64,000 nt of DNA from Moritella marina ATCC 15381. Its GTDB lineage: Bacteria > Pseudomonadota > Gammaproteobacteria > Enterobacterales > Moritellaceae. Each line of letters opens with the position of its first letter. The first letter of the stretch is position 1. The stretch lies in contig NZ_CP044399.1 in NCBI RefSeq assembly GCF_008931805.1, positions 2,901,370 to 2,965,369 on the forward strand, given 5' to 3'. A program made the translations under genes and the position numbers. Under the pieces are notes generated by a model. That model saw nothing but the letters and a program-made list of their open reading frames with translations. It was not told where the DNA came from and ran no database searches. Positions 1-9,593 of this stretch are shown one piece after another.

Positions 1-6
1 TATTAC

Positions 7-954
7 TTACATAAAATAGAGTATGTACACCAACGAGCTCGTGCTAATAACAATCCATAGTAGTACGCCCAATACTAATGGTTTTACACCCGCATCTTTC
101 ACTTTTTTCACCGTGATGCCAGCGCCAATCAAGAATAAGCACATCACTAATACTTGCTTCGATATATTAAAAATACCTTGATATAAAACCTGATAATCAG
201 GTAGTGCATAAGCAATAAAAATAGCGAAACAATAAAACAAAATAAAGAATGGCACGGTTATCTTTTTACTATCGCCTTTAAATAACAACGCACTAATAAA
301 CGCAACTGGAATTATCCACAATGCGCGGGCTAGCTTTAATGTTGTCGCGGTTAACAAGGCCTCATCACCATAAGCAGACGCAGCACCAACCACAGATGAC
401 GTATCGTGAATCGCAATCGCGCTCCACACACCAAATGCATGCTGACTCATTTCTAATAGATGACCAATCACAGGAAAAACAAACAAAGCCACTGAGTTAA
501 GAATGAATACAACCGCTAATGCCAGAGACGTTTGATCATTTTTAGCATTAATCGCCGGCGCTACCGCTGCAATCGCACTGCCACCACAAATAGCCGTACC
601 CGCAGAAATTAAATACCCCGTTTTTTTATCTATTTTAAACGCTTTCGTTAAAAACCACCCCAGTATCAGCGTACAAAATATCGAGGTAACAATAATACCA
701 AAGCCGTCTTTCGTGGCGACAATCGCTTCATCTAAATTAATGCCGAAACCTAAACCGACGATCGAATACGCCAGTGTTTTTTTGGTGAGCGCACTTAAAT
801 CTATACTGGTCGGCACAAAGCCTAACGTCGCGAGTGTAAAGCCAAGAATTAACGCTACAGGTGATGAAATAAGTGGCGTTAAACACAGCAGACCAAGAAT
901 AATAAATAATGAATCTTTTTTCTGGAATGAGTAATTAGTGAATGATTTAAACAT
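7..954 (-). CDS. YeiH/UPF0324 family putative sulfate exporter-like membrane protein
   Basis: A 315-residue, strongly hydrophobic protein with about ten predicted membrane segments, matching the YeiH (UPF0324) family in length and pattern. The family-typical glycine-rich central stretch is visible around residues 115-130 ([15 protein letters not shown]), as is the conserved segment [11 protein letters not shown] near residue 182. Members are annotated as putative sulfate exporters; transport has not been shown for most of them, so the substrate is inference. In enterobacteria the gene is usually next to a LysR regulator, but none is visible here because the window ends just past the stop codon. 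The start has a purine-rich upstream sequence (AGAGAGTTCCT). Complete gene. Confidence 0.85.
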   Translation of the reverse strand: MFKSFTNYSFQKKDSLFIILGLLCLTPLISSPVALILGFTLATLGFVPTSIDLSALTKKTLAYSIVGLGFGINLDEAIVATKDGFGIIVTSIFCTLILGWFLTKAFKIDKKTGYLISAGTAICGGSAIAAVAPAINAKNDQTSLALAVVFILNSVALFVFPVIGHLLEMSQHAFGVWSAIAIHDTSSVVGAASAYGDEALLTATTLKLARALWIIPVAFISALLFKGDSKKITVPFFILFYCFAIFIAYALPDYQVLYQGIFNISKQVLVMCLFLIGAGITVKKVKDAGVKPLVLGVLLWIVISTSSLVYILYFM

Positions 955-1240
955 AGGAACTCTCTATTTATAAGAGCAATCAGTATAACCTGTCATTTTT
1001 GTTAATAATATTAGAATGGAATTAACATAAGGTTAATTAAAACTGAACTATAAGTTAGCGATATAAGCCATGTTTTTTTAGACCATATTGCTATATTAAA
1101 ATGTAAAAATAATAATAAGTGTCGAACTTTTAATCAATTTAGCTGACTGACTATAAAGTAAACGGGGATTACACTAACAGAACATGCACACTATCTAATC
1201 GCGTTTACGTAATGGCGATGACTTGATCAAATAAGGTAAT

Positions 1241-1516
1241 ATGATGACCAAAACAATGAATACACAGATAAAAAGTACCAATCATCAGATATTAACTGAA
1301 GTTGAACTTAATGCGATACGCGACATATTTAATTTAAGTACAACAACTTATGCCGTCAACGATTTGATTTTAGCGGATATACAGCCAGAAATGCTTAAAG
1401 CCTTATTACAAGCAGATTCTATAACAATCATAGCAAAACACGGAAACACAGAAACCCGATTCCCGTTACACCTTGCAAACGATGGTTATCAGAATAGTTT
1501 ACAAAGGCCAGTTTAA
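1241..1516 (+). CDS. Small conserved-looking hypothetical protein
   Basis: A 91-residue soluble protein that I cannot assign. The start is well supported by TAAGGTAAT before ATG; a second ATG follows immediately. It has no signal peptide or membrane segment. The alternation of polar and hydrophobic residues and a central segment (NDLILADIQPEMLKALLQAD) suggest a small alpha/beta fold. The C-terminal part, HGNTETRFPLHL, recalls the beginning of PilZ-associated N-terminal regions, so it may be a shortened relative of such a protein; that is a weak impression only. It converges on the HD-GYP gene, with 12 bp between the two stop codons. Confidence 0.6.
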   Translation: MMTKTMNTQIKSTNHQILTEVELNAIRDIFNLSTTTYAVNDLILADIQPEMLKALLQADSITIIAKHGNTETRFPLHLANDGYQNSLQRPV

Positions 1517-1528
1517 CTCTTAACGATT

Positions 1529-2650
1529 TTATTCATCAGCATAAGTTTCATAAATCACAATAAAATCGGCAAGATGAGTAACCAGCGCATCAACACAATC
1601 AGGATCAAACATAGTACCTGAATGTGCCTCCATGTAAGTCACCACCTCATCAATACTCCAAGCCTGTTTATATAGACGTTTACTTAATAGCGCATCAAAT
1701 ACATCAGAAACCATCACAATCCTCGCTTCCAATGGAATTGCCTCTGCTTTTAATCCCATCGGATAACCATTACCGTCGAAGTGTTCATGATGATGAAGAA
1801 TAATATTTTTAAGGAAACGATACTCTTCAACATAGTGCATACTCACCGGAAAATGACTCAATACCTCATCGATAATCTCAACACCATGGTCACAATGTTG
1901 ATTCATGATCTTGCGTTCTTCAGGTGTAAAAATATGACAGCTGAATAAAATTTCATCGGGGATCTTATACTTACCAATATCATGAAAAGCCGCAAAGGTT
2001 TCAATTCGACGAATGAACTCATGATCAATTTCTTTTTTTTCACTCAATAAATAAGCCAACTTTGAACTATATCGTTCCATACGATTAAGGTGACCTTGGG
2101 TTTCCGGATCCTTTACATGCCCCATATTGAGGGCTATCGCTAAAGAAATATCGATAAACTGTTTTTTCTCAAATTGACGAACCATTAAAGAATGAATAAC
2201 CGTGGCTAAAAATAACATATCCTTCTGTATAGAACGCTTCGCAAAAAAATTTACTTCAGAAGCATTAAAGAACACGATCGCAATCACTTGACCTTTAAAT
2301 GACAAAGGATAAGAAAAACCACTACGATGACCACAGTTCAATAAAAACAATGTCCTTGGGTTTGGCGTTAAATGAGATAAATCATTAATGATACGTTCTG
2401 ATTGCGACTTGATCATCATCGGAATACCGCCAACCTTACTCACTTTTTTAGTAAAAAGCTCATCATTATGCGCTGTCGAAAGTCGATCGCGTACAAAATA
2501 ATTAGACGCGTTATTATCCTTAATCATGATAACTGATAATCGCGACAACCCTTGATAATTGTCAATCGCAACATTGTAGAGGGTATCAAGATGAATGGAT
2601 GTATCCTCATCTTGATTAAATATTTGATTTATTTCACTATAATTCAACAT
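1529..2650 (-). CDS. HD-GYP domain cyclic-di-GMP phosphodiesterase with N-terminal GAF-like region
   Basis: A 373-residue cytoplasmic protein. Residues about 20-160 resemble a GAF-type sensor. The C-terminal half carries the HD-GYP signature: HDIGK at residues 223-227, the histidine cluster HHHEH at 286-290, DGNGYP at 292-297 and the DVFDAL segment near 316. These are the metal-binding and substrate-loop motifs of active HD-GYP phosphodiesterases, which hydrolyse c-di-GMP to pGpG or GMP. No receiver domain is present, so regulation is probably through the N-terminal domain. The start is supported by AGGA seven bases upstream. The gene stands alone on this strand. Catalytic activity is inferred from motif conservation. 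Confidence 0.88.
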   Translation of the reverse strand: MLNYSEINQIFNQDEDTSIHLDTLYNVAIDNYQGLSRLSVIMIKDNNASNYFVRDRLSTAHNDELFTKKVSKVGGIPMMIKSQSERIINDLSHLTPNPRTLFLLNCGHRSGFSYPLSFKGQVIAIVFFNASEVNFFAKRSIQKDMLFLATVIHSLMVRQFEKKQFIDISLAIALNMGHVKDPETQGHLNRMERYSSKLAYLLSEKKEIDHEFIRRIETFAAFHDIGKYKIPDEILFSCHIFTPEERKIMNQHCDHGVEIIDEVLSHFPVSMHYVEEYRFLKNIILHHHEHFDGNGYPMGLKAEAIPLEARIVMVSDVFDALLSKRLYKQAWSIDEVVTYMEAHSGTMFDPDCVDALVTHLADFIVIYETYADE

Positions 2651-3064
2651 ATATCATTCCTATTTCAAAGTAGACACTTTGAACGTCATGCAGCATAGCG
2701 AAAGCACCCCCGCTATTATTGTGGCTTAATGAATTTGTACACCTAAAGAAATAGGCTGTTAATATGTCAAGAATATACAAATATAGGTATAACGACTTTA
2801 ATTAAGTACGTTTTTGTTAATCCCGTCAAACTCTTAATATCATAATCGCTTATCACGACTTATAATTTATCCACTCCTCTTTTAAGCTAGAAATATCAGC
2901 CCGAAAAACCTCAATACAGCCATACGATAGCAGCATGATTTTTCGCCTGGAATTATCTGTAACCTCGATTAGGTCAACTTTCGTCACGGCTGGAGTGCTA
3001 TAGTTGATATGTAGACAGTTCGTTGTAATGAGTAAACGTTTACTTTCACTCTTGAGGAAAAACC
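2651..3064. other. Intergenic region between divergent HD-GYP and YdcH-like genes
   Basis: About 410 bases that should hold the promoters of both divergent genes. A 77-codon leftward open frame (2853-3086) exists, but it overlaps the start and ribosome binding site of the YdcH-like gene and has no convincing ribosome binding site of its own. I see no RNA gene, repeat or clear operator. Confidence 0.5.
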
Positions 3065-3328
3065 ATGCTAAATGAGAATCATGCACTTATTTTTGACTTT
3101 CCAGAATTAAAACAAGATATCGTACATTTAAATCATAAAAATGAATCATTCAGAGAAAAATCAAAACAGTATCATGTTCTTGATTATGACATTCGCCAAT
3201 TAGAAATCGATGGTAGTCCGACTGATGATAAGCACATGACAGAATTAAAAATAAAGCGTGCTAATTTAAAAGACGTGTTGTATCAGCAATTAAAACAGCA
3301 CCATGAAGAAGTTATATCTGCGTCTTAG
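3065..3328 (+). CDS. YdcH/DUF465 family small protein
   Basis: An 87-residue highly charged helical protein. The segment with FPELKQDIVHLNHKNESF at the N-terminus and the later LKIKRANLKDVLYQQL are typical of the YdcH (DUF465) family, which forms short helical hairpins of unknown function. Family members are usually 70-80 residues, so the length fits. The ribosome binding site is strong (CTTGAGGAAAAACC before ATG). A hairpin with a following T-run at 3404-3447 may terminate the transcript. No functional claim is made beyond family membership. Confidence 0.82.
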   Translation: MLNENHALIFDFPELKQDIVHLNHKNESFREKSKQYHVLDYDIRQLEIDGSPTDDKHMTELKIKRANLKDVLYQQLKQHHEEVISAS

Positions 3329-3403
3329 AAAGCTGAGTAGATTTAAATATTTATTTTTAATATTGAGAGCTATATCAGAACGATGCGATAACTCAGTGAG
3401 CAC

Positions 3404-3447
3404 TATGGCTATTCAACGTATCAATTACGCAATAGCCATAATTTTTT
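3404..3447 (+). terminator. Candidate rho-independent terminator after the YdcH-like gene
   Basis: A 10-bp perfect stem (TATGGCTATT at 3404-3413 with its complement at 3431-3440), a 17-base loop, then ATTTTTT on the + strand. The T-run lies on the correct side for rightward transcription. The long loop makes it a moderate candidate. Confidence 0.5.
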
Positions 3448-3456
3448 ACTGACCAG

Positions 3457-3603
3457 TTATTTCATGACAAGTAAATCCATCACCATTAGTTTGCGAATAA
3501 CACTAACGTACATCACGTTAATATTTGCTAACTTAGTAATTTTAGTTAATGAATGCCCTTCACGTAGCAGCTTAATCACATATTGTACTTGCTTCTTATC
3601 CAT
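3457..3603 (-). CDS. 48-residue helix-turn-helix-like protein, copy A of a tandem pair
   Basis: A very short gene read from the reverse complement. It begins MDKKQVQYVIKLLREGHSL and continues with TKITKLANINVMYVSVIRKL before a short tail ending VMK. The pattern of a first helix, the turn REGHSL and then a recognition-helix-like TKLANINVMYVSVIRKL resembles the minimal HTH of resolvase or sigma-like regulators. A closely related copy lies 261 bases upstream on the same strand; the two are near-identical through about residue 45 and share a similar leader just before ATG (TTATCGGGGTTATT here). Conservation at protein level between copies, with many silent differences, argues that it is translated. 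Function unknown; a small DNA-binding protein is the likeliest role. Confidence 0.7.
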   Translation of the reverse strand: MDKKQVQYVIKLLREGHSLTKITKLANINVMYVSVIRKLMVMDLLVMK

Positions 3604-3822
3604 AATAACCCCGATAACGATATTAGAATTCTAACCATACGCCAAGAACAACTAAATACAATAAATTACCATAAAGAAAGGCCTAAACCCGTAAATGTAC
3701 TAGCGCGGAAATGGCCTTACTCTACGTTTCAATTTTGAGCTGTAATGCGTGTGAATACTGAAGGGATTAAACGGCAAGGATATAGCAATAGCAGATAAAA
3801 AATCGATGATGCAGGAAAATAG

Positions 3823-3847
3823 AAAGCGCTAGAGACTGTAGCGCTTT
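3823..3847 (-). terminator. Candidate terminator after HTH-like copy B
   Basis: A perfect 9-bp stem (AAAGCGCTA at 3823-3831, complement at 3839-3847) with a 7-base loop, followed on the - strand by a T-rich stretch (TTTCTATTTT). It lies 17 bases beyond the stop codon of the upstream small HTH-like gene, as expected for its terminator. Confidence 0.6.
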
Positions 3848-3864
3848 ATCATTGGTATTATGAT

Positions 3865-4014
3865 CTACGCTTCAGTGTTTAGTAAATCCATTACCATTAA
3901 TTTACGGATAACACTCACGTACATTACGTTAATTTTAGCTAACTTAGTAATTTCAGTTAGTGAATGACCTTCGCGTAATAATTGGATAACGTATTGTACT
4001 TGTTCTTTGTTCAT
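3865..4014 (-). CDS. 49-residue helix-turn-helix-like protein, copy B of a tandem pair
   Basis: The second member of the tandem pair, beginning MNKEQVQYVIQLLREGHSL, then TEITKLAKINVMYVSVIRKL, ending in a different tail (LLNTEA). It has a good ribosome binding site, GAGGCTATT before ATG. It differs from copy A at only a few residues up to position 45, mostly K/E/Q exchanges, while codons vary silently throughout, which indicates purifying selection. A hairpin with a T-run follows at 3823-3847, so each copy may be its own transcription unit. No partner gene is evident; the nearest gene upstream is a divergent GST. Function unknown; the fold suggests DNA binding. Confidence 0.72.
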   Translation of the reverse strand: MNKEQVQYVIQLLREGHSLTEITKLAKINVMYVSVIRKLMVMDLLNTEA

Positions 4015-4266
4015 AATAGCCTCGATAACTAGGTTCTAATTTATAAATCACGCTATAAATTAATATGTTTATGTTTTGATATGGGGTCATAATACTGCTT
4101 TATTTTTTATATAATATTGCGTTTAAAATTAAAAAATCGAATATAAAATATATACAATTAGGTATTAGAATTAACTGCTATCAATATCAAAAAACACCTG
4201 TCACACTCACTGCTTCAAGTGATAAACCAAGACTTTATGCCCTCCCCGATACAAAGGAAATGTTTC

Positions 4267-4923
4267 ATGTCATTGCCCATTTTATACTCATTACAAAACT
4301 GTCCTTATGCAATGCGCGCACGATTAGGATTACTACTCGCGCAGCAGGGCGTGATGCTACGCGCTGTGGTAATGAAAAATAAACCTGCCGCCATGTTAGC
4401 TGTATCACCAAAAGCAACCGTACCGGTATTAGTACTCGATGACGGCACTGTGATTGATGAAAGTTTAGATATTATGATCTGGGCGCTGCATGAAAATGAC
4501 CCGTTGAACTTACTTCACAGTGAACGCTCTGATGCTTATCCAGCCATGCTCGCCTTGATTGAAGTTCACGATACCGTGTTTACTTCAGCATTGAGTCAAT
4601 ACAAATATGCAGTGCGTTACCATTCCGATGACGAAATTGCGTTACGTAACCAATGCGCTGATTATGCCATGATGCTGGAATCTCGCTTAAGCCAACATGC
4701 CTACTTAATGGGTGATAAAGTTAGCCTAGCCGATTACGCTATTTTGCCGCTTATCCGCCAATTTGCGCGCGTTGATCGTCAATGGTATCTACAAGCGCCT
4801 TTACCGCATTTACGTGAGTGGTTAAACAAGCATTTACAAGATCAACGCTTTGCTAAAGCAATGGCAAAATACCCACAGTGGTTAGAAACTAATGAAGAGT
4901 TTTTATTTGGACAGGCCGATTAA
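4267..4923 (+). CDS. Glutathione S-transferase family protein
   Basis: A 218-residue protein from the chosen start. The N-terminal thioredoxin-like domain has CPYAMRAR at residues 12-19, the glutaredoxin/omega-GST type motif in which the cysteine binds glutathione. It is followed by the cis-proline region ATVPVLVLDDG and DESLDI, the usual GSH-binding residues. Residues about 90-205 form the helical C-terminal domain. The start at 4267 is preferred over an upstream in-frame ATG at 4219 because AAAGGA lies nearby and the protein then starts directly with the first beta strand. The substrate is unknown. A strong hairpin follows the stop codon. Confidence 0.85.
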   Translation: MSLPILYSLQNCPYAMRARLGLLLAQQGVMLRAVVMKNKPAAMLAVSPKATVPVLVLDDGTVIDESLDIMIWALHENDPLNLLHSERSDAYPAMLALIEVHDTVFTSALSQYKYAVRYHSDDEIALRNQCADYAMMLESRLSQHAYLMGDKVSLADYAILPLIRQFARVDRQWYLQAPLPHLREWLNKHLQDQRFAKAMAKYPQWLETNEEFLFGQAD

Positions 4924-4931
4924 CCACAAAA

Positions 4932-4965
4932 AAGGGTAAGCATGATATTAATCATACTTACCCTT
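4932..4965. terminator. Bidirectional terminator between convergent GST and RND genes
   Basis: A long stem: AAGGGTAAG at 4932-4940 pairs with 4957-4965, extended by ATGAT/ATCAT inside, with one mismatch and a 4-base loop. Read leftward, it is followed by a run of six T, so it is strongest as the terminator of the RND efflux operon; it can also stop the GST transcript. Confidence 0.75.
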
Positions 4966-5036
4966 ATCATCACTACCTGATCGCGATGTGCTCACGAGCT
5001 ATTTATATCTACATTAGCGATATTAAAAAACGGTGA

Positions 5037-8000
5037 TTAAGCGACACCTTTTACGATACTCACATCACTTACTTTCTTTTTCGCTTTATCCGCCTCTGCT
5101 TCAGCATCTTGTTCTGCTGCTTGCTCTGCTAATTCTGCGTCTAACATCGCTTCAACATAACCAGGTGAATGAGTTGTGCCAGAAATCAAACGGTACATTG
5201 CCGGGATCACCAGTAAAGTAACTAAAGTCGCAAATGCCATACCAAAGAACACCACGGTACCGACAGCAATACGACTTTCAGACCCCGCACCCGTCGATAG
5301 AATTAACGGTATAGAACCCGCTAACGTCGTGAATGCAGTCATCAAGATCGGACGTAGTCGTCGCGCTGACGCATCAATAATAGCTTGTTCAATGGCAATA
5401 CCACGATCGCGTAACTGATTGGCAAATTCAACGATCAAAATACCATTTTTAGTCACCATACCAATCAGCATGATCATACCAATTTGGCTGTAAATATTCA
5501 GTCCGCCGCCCATGGCATACAAGCCTAAGAAACCACCAAATACCCCCATAGGTACGGTAAACATCACCACCATTGGGTTAATAAAGCTTTCAAACTGCGC
5601 CGCTAATACTAAATAAGCCACCAGCAAAGCCAAGCCAAAGACAATTAAAATACTGCTCTGATTTTCTTTAAAGTCCTTGGATTCGCCCGAATAAGCAATA
5701 GAAATATCACTTGGTAATGATTCCACCGACTGTGCATCTAAGAAATCCAATACTTCACCCAAGGTATAACCATCACCTATGCTGCCACTTAAGGTAATAG
5801 ATTTTTGCTTATTATTGTGCGATAGACGACTTGCCGACGCCACTTCTTCAATCGTCGTTAAGGTATCTAAGGTAATCAAATCCCCCTTGGCGCTACGAAT
5901 ATAAATCTGGCTTAAATCATTCACGTTATTAAAGCTATTTTCATCACCACGTAAGTACACGTCATATTCTTCACCACGTTCGATATAACTGGTTTCGCTG
6001 CGTCCGCCCAACATGATCTCTAACGTTGTCGATACTTCATCAACACTGATACCAAGTTCACCTGCACGCTCTTTATCGATACTGACAACAAGTTCAGGGG
6101 TTTTCTCTGAGTAGTCTAGATCACCGCCAACGAGCACACCCGCTTCTTCAGCTTTGGCTTTCAGTAACTCCGCCCACTTTTCCAACTCGGAATAATCAGA
6201 GCCACCGAGTACAAATTGTACCGGATCACTCGAACCACCACGGAAACCAGGCATTAATGGACGAACCATCACATCAGGAATATCTTTCAAGGCTTTCGCA
6301 ACCATACCCAATGCTTCAGCCGCACTCACATTACGATCAGCCCAATCTTCAAGCAGGATGATCACAAAGCCAGTTTGATCTCCGGCGCGACCACCAAATG
6401 CAGGTGCCTGAGTATTAAACGACTTAATAACACCCTGACCGACAAGCGGTAATAAGCGAGATTCAACGATATCCATATTCGCTGTCATACGGTTAAAACT
6501 GGTACCTTCCGCCCCTTTCACAAAGGCAAATAATACCCCGCGATCTTCTTGTGGTGATAACTGTGATGGTACTTGCTTCATCAACAAGAAACTCCCAACA
6601 ACACAAGCAATAATAACCACAGGCGCAACTAATCTAAACTGCACAGCCTTAGCAACAATACCGCGATAACCGTTCTCTAAGCACTGGAATACCCCTTCCA
6701 TCCACACACTGAAACGACTGGTTTTTTGCTCTGATTTTAACATTTTACTGGCAAGTACTGGCGTCAACGTCAACGCTATCACTGACGAGAAGATCACCGA
6801 CATTGCGAGTAATACTGAGAACTCAGTAAATAACAGACCAACCATACCATCCATAAAGGAAATAGGCAGGAAGACCATCACTAATACCATGGTTGTCGCC
6901 ACAACCGCAAAACCCACTTCGCGTGTGCCTTTATAGGCCGCTAATAATGGTTTTTCGCCTTGTTCAATATGATGGAAAATATTTTCGACTACCACAATCG
7001 CATCATCAACAACCAAACCAATGGATAAGATCAGTGCCATTAAGGTGATCAAGTTAATTGAAAAGCCAAAATAATAAGCGGCGATAAATGACGAAATCAA
7101 AGACACCGGCACAGTCACCGCGGGGATCAGTGTCGCCCGCGCTTGACCAATAAAGATGTACAGCACTAATACCACTAGGCCACCAGTAATAAAGAGCGTG
7201 CTATATACCTCTGAAATTGACTGGTCAATAAACACTGTTGAATCGTAATCGACCGCTAAGCTCATGCCTTTAGGTAAGAAGCCTTGCATCTTATCAACTT
7301 CTGCATGCACCGCTGACGCAACGTCGAGCGGGTTAGCATCTGATTGTGTCACCACACCTAAACTGAGATTAACGATACCATTACTTTTGTACGAAGAGCT
7401 TTCGTTTTCAGCGCCAACATAAACTTGGGCGACATCGCGTAAATACACAGGCGAACCGTCACTCGTGGTGCGCACAACCAGGTATTCAAAGTCTTGTGGT
7501 TCGGCATATAAACGCGCAGTACGTACTGACATCACCGTCGTATCGTTACGTACTTCACCACCGGGATTCTCGACATTTTCAGTTTTTAGCGCATCAATAA
7601 TATCGCTGGTTGTAACGGCGCGACCGGCCATTAAATCAGGGAACAATTTAACGTACATCACCTGATATAAACCGCCGGATAAATCAACCGAGCTTACGCC
7701 CGAGATCAGACTAAAGCGATCTTCTAATACCCGCTGGGCATAATCCGTCAGCTGCGTACGATCCATTTCAGTCGAATTTAAATTAATATAAACCGAGGGC
7801 TCACCACTGCCATTATCTTTCGATACGATAGGATCGTCGGCTTCATCGGGTAAGCTGCGCTGTGCTTTGGCAACCGCGTCACGAATATCACTGACACCTT
7901 CGGTTAGATTCCAGCCCAAATCGAACGTCACTGTGATACGCGACATACCATTACGCGTCACCGATTTCACTTCATCGATACCACTAATACCAGTAATTTG

Positions 8001-8207
8001 ATCTTCAATTATCGAGGTTATTTGGCTTTCCATGATCGATGCTGCAGCACCATCATAACGTGTCATCACGGTCACAACAGGACTTTCAACATCCGGCATT
8101 TCACGTACAGCAAGTTTACTAAACGACACGGCGCCAAAAACACACAACAATAAGCTGAGTACTATCGCGACAACCGGTCGTTTGACAGAAGTATCAGACA
8201 ACCACAT
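5037..8207 (-). CDS. RND (HAE1) efflux pump inner-membrane transporter
   Basis: A 1056-residue protein with the full AcrB-type layout: a cytoplasmic N-terminus (MWLSDTSVKRPVVAIVLSLL), TM1, a large periplasmic porter/docking loop (residues about 40-335), TM2-7, a second periplasmic loop (about 560-860), TM8-12 and a charged Ala/Glu/Lys-rich tail. TM4 shows LSIGLVVDDAIVVVENI, with the paired aspartates that carry protons. The periplasmic loops mark it as a multidrug (HAE1) rather than heavy-metal type. Its start codon overlaps the stop codon of the adaptor gene (TAATG), so translation is probably coupled. No outer-membrane channel gene is adjacent, so a TolC supplied elsewhere is inferred. Confidence 0.92.
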   Translation of the reverse strand: MWLSDTSVKRPVVAIVLSLLLCVFGAVSFSKLAVREMPDVESPVVTVMTRYDGAAASIMESQITSIIEDQITGISGIDEVKSVTRNGMSRITVTFDLGWNLTEGVSDIRDAVAKAQRSLPDEADDPIVSKDNGSGEPSVYINLNSTEMDRTQLTDYAQRVLEDRFSLISGVSSVDLSGGLYQVMYVKLFPDLMAGRAVTTSDIIDALKTENVENPGGEVRNDTTVMSVRTARLYAEPQDFEYLVVRTTSDGSPVYLRDVAQVYVGAENESSSYKSNGIVNLSLGVVTQSDANPLDVASAVHAEVDKMQGFLPKGMSLAVDYDSTVFIDQSISEVYSTLFITGGLVVLVLYIFIGQARATLIPAVTVPVSLISSFIAAYYFGFSINLITLMALILSIGLVVDDAIVVVENIFHHIEQGEKPLLAAYKGTREVGFAVVATTMVLVMVFLPISFMDGMVGLLFTEFSVLLAMSVIFSSVIALTLTPVLASKMLKSEQKTSRFSVWMEGVFQCLENGYRGIVAKAVQFRLVAPVVIIACVVGSFLLMKQVPSQLSPQEDRGVLFAFVKGAEGTSFNRMTANMDIVESRLLPLVGQGVIKSFNTQAPAFGGRAGDQTGFVIILLEDWADRNVSAAEALGMVAKALKDIPDVMVRPLMPGFRGGSSDPVQFVLGGSDYSELEKWAELLKAKAEEAGVLVGGDLDYSEKTPELVVSIDKERAGELGISVDEVSTTLEIMLGGRSETSYIERGEEYDVYLRGDENSFNNVNDLSQIYIRSAKGDLITLDTLTTIEEVASASRLSHNNKQKSITLSGSIGDGYTLGEVLDFLDAQSVESLPSDISIAYSGESKDFKENQSSILIVFGLALLVAYLVLAAQFESFINPMVVMFTVPMGVFGGFLGLYAMGGGLNIYSQIGMIMLIGMVTKNGILIVEFANQLRDRGIAIEQAIIDASARRLRPILMTAFTTLAGSIPLILSTGAGSESRIAVGTVVFFGMAFATLVTLLVIPAMYRLISGTTHSPGYVEAMLDAELAEQAAEQDAEAEADKAKKKVSDVSIVKGVA

Positions 8208-9271
8208 TAGTTAGTCTCCTGCTGGCCAGTTAAATCTTTCACTTGTAGTCCATTGCGCATATTAACCAGACCTTGGACAACAATACGATCGCCAATTTCT
8301 AAACCGTCTTCAATCAATACTTGATCAACAATACGCGCGCCAAGTGATACTTGTGTTCGAGTAACACGTTCATTGTCTCCCACCACATAGACAAAACGCT
8401 TAGTGCCTGAATATTCTAGCGCTTGCACTGGAATAATAGGTTCATTGATTGCAGGGAAAACCACACTTGATGACATCATCATGCCGGGCTTAAGGTGGTT
8501 ATCTTTATTTTCAAAATTAACCCGCACACGCAAGTTGAGCGTTTCCGCGTTAATACGAGAATCAATTGCTACAACCTCGCCTTTAAACGATTGCCCATCC
8601 CAAGCACGACTGGTTGAAGTGACTGCCATCCCCGTAGATAGTTGCGATAAATAACGTTCCGGTACCGCGAGATCGAGCTGCATTGTCGATAAGTCATCCA
8701 GAGTAAGTAGCTCAGTACCAACAGAGACCATTTTACCACGGCTAAAATCGAGTAAGCCAACAGTGCCAGCAAACGGCGCCGTTAAATAATGATCATCCAT
8801 ATTAGCTTGTGCTGCAGCTAAACGCGCCTGCGCAATCGCAACGATCGCTGATTGTGCATATACTTCAGTTTGGGTGATAGCGTTACTTTTTACTAGTGTT
8901 GAATATTCATTTAGCTTACGTTTTTCGTCAGTATAATAAGCCTTCGCTTCTAGCAATGCTGCTTGTGCTTTACTGTCATCAAGTTGTACTAATAGCTGGC
9001 CAGCTTTCACCGTTTGATTAGCTTTGATCTTGATACTATCAACCTTGCCCGCGACTTCTGGCGCCACACTGACAAACTGCGTTGACTGTAACTTACCGAT
9101 GAGTGAGATAGATTGTGAGACTTCATGGTATTGCACCGTTTCTGTATACACAGATACAACACGCTCAGGACCTTTTCCACCTTTAGCGCCTTTGGCCTGA
9201 ACTGGGATCGTGTAACTCGAAAAACTAAACATCAGTGCGCTAATGATCGCAAGGGAAGTACGTTTATGCAT
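8207..9271 (-). CDS. RND efflux periplasmic adaptor (membrane fusion protein)
   Basis: From the chosen ATG at 9271 the protein has 354 residues and opens with a signal peptide (MHKRTSLAIISALMFSFSSY) followed by a mature part rich in Gly/Lys. A biotinyl-lipoyl-like half motif appears in AGKVDSIKIKANQTVKAGQL, then a helical hairpin (EAKAYYTDEKRKLNEYS), the second lipoyl half (YLTAPFAGTVGLL) and a beta-barrel region. This is the HlyD/AcrA adaptor order. The upstream in-frame ATG at 9310 would place 13 charged residues before the signal peptide; the internal start has AGAAGAGATATA before it. It is the first gene of the operon and links the pump to an outer-membrane channel. Confidence 0.9.
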   Translation of the reverse strand: MHKRTSLAIISALMFSFSSYTIPVQAKGAKGGKGPERVVSVYTETVQYHEVSQSISLIGKLQSTQFVSVAPEVAGKVDSIKIKANQTVKAGQLLVQLDDSKAQAALLEAKAYYTDEKRKLNEYSTLVKSNAITQTEVYAQSAIVAIAQARLAAAQANMDDHYLTAPFAGTVGLLDFSRGKMVSVGTELLTLDDLSTMQLDLAVPERYLSQLSTGMAVTSTSRAWDGQSFKGEVVAIDSRINAETLNLRVRVNFENKDNHLKPGMMMSSSVVFPAINEPIIPVQALEYSGTKRFVYVVGDNERVTRTQVSLGARIVDQVLIEDGLEIGDRIVVQGLVNMRNGLQVKDLTGQQETN

Positions 9272-9593
9272 TATATCTCTTCTATAAAAATGAGCGTGTC
9301 TTGCTATCATCCATGACTAGCGAGCCTAAAAATTTGATAGCTTATAATACCGTAAAAGGTAGAAGGAAATATGGAGAAAATGTGGAGATTAGGGTCAACT
9401 AGTGTAAATTTTGTCAGGATCAAGCAGATATCATAAAAACTATTATTTAACGATTAAAATACACAGCTTAAAGACTAATGGATATTTCTACCCAAGATTC
9501 AATCACACTAAGCTCGTCACAATTTGAATACACTAAAAAAATTACTTAATGCGTTAATATTCAAGCGAATATTCACACTCAAAAGATAACAAA
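9272..9593. other. Divergent promoter region, RND operon versus PrnB-like pair
   Basis: About 320 AT-rich bases between two divergently transcribed units. I see no open frame with a ribosome binding site, no strong hairpin and no recognisable operator; presumably it holds both promoters. Confidence 0.4.

Noticed and set aside
2853-3086. 77-codon leftward open frame before the YdcH-like gene
   Set aside because: It overlaps the start and ribosome binding site of the YdcH-like gene on the other strand and lacks its own good ribosome binding site; no family is recognised.
5176-9316. Rightward open frames within the RND and adaptor genes
   Set aside because: They lie wholly opposite well-conserved coding sequence, have no ribosome binding sites and show no family resemblance.
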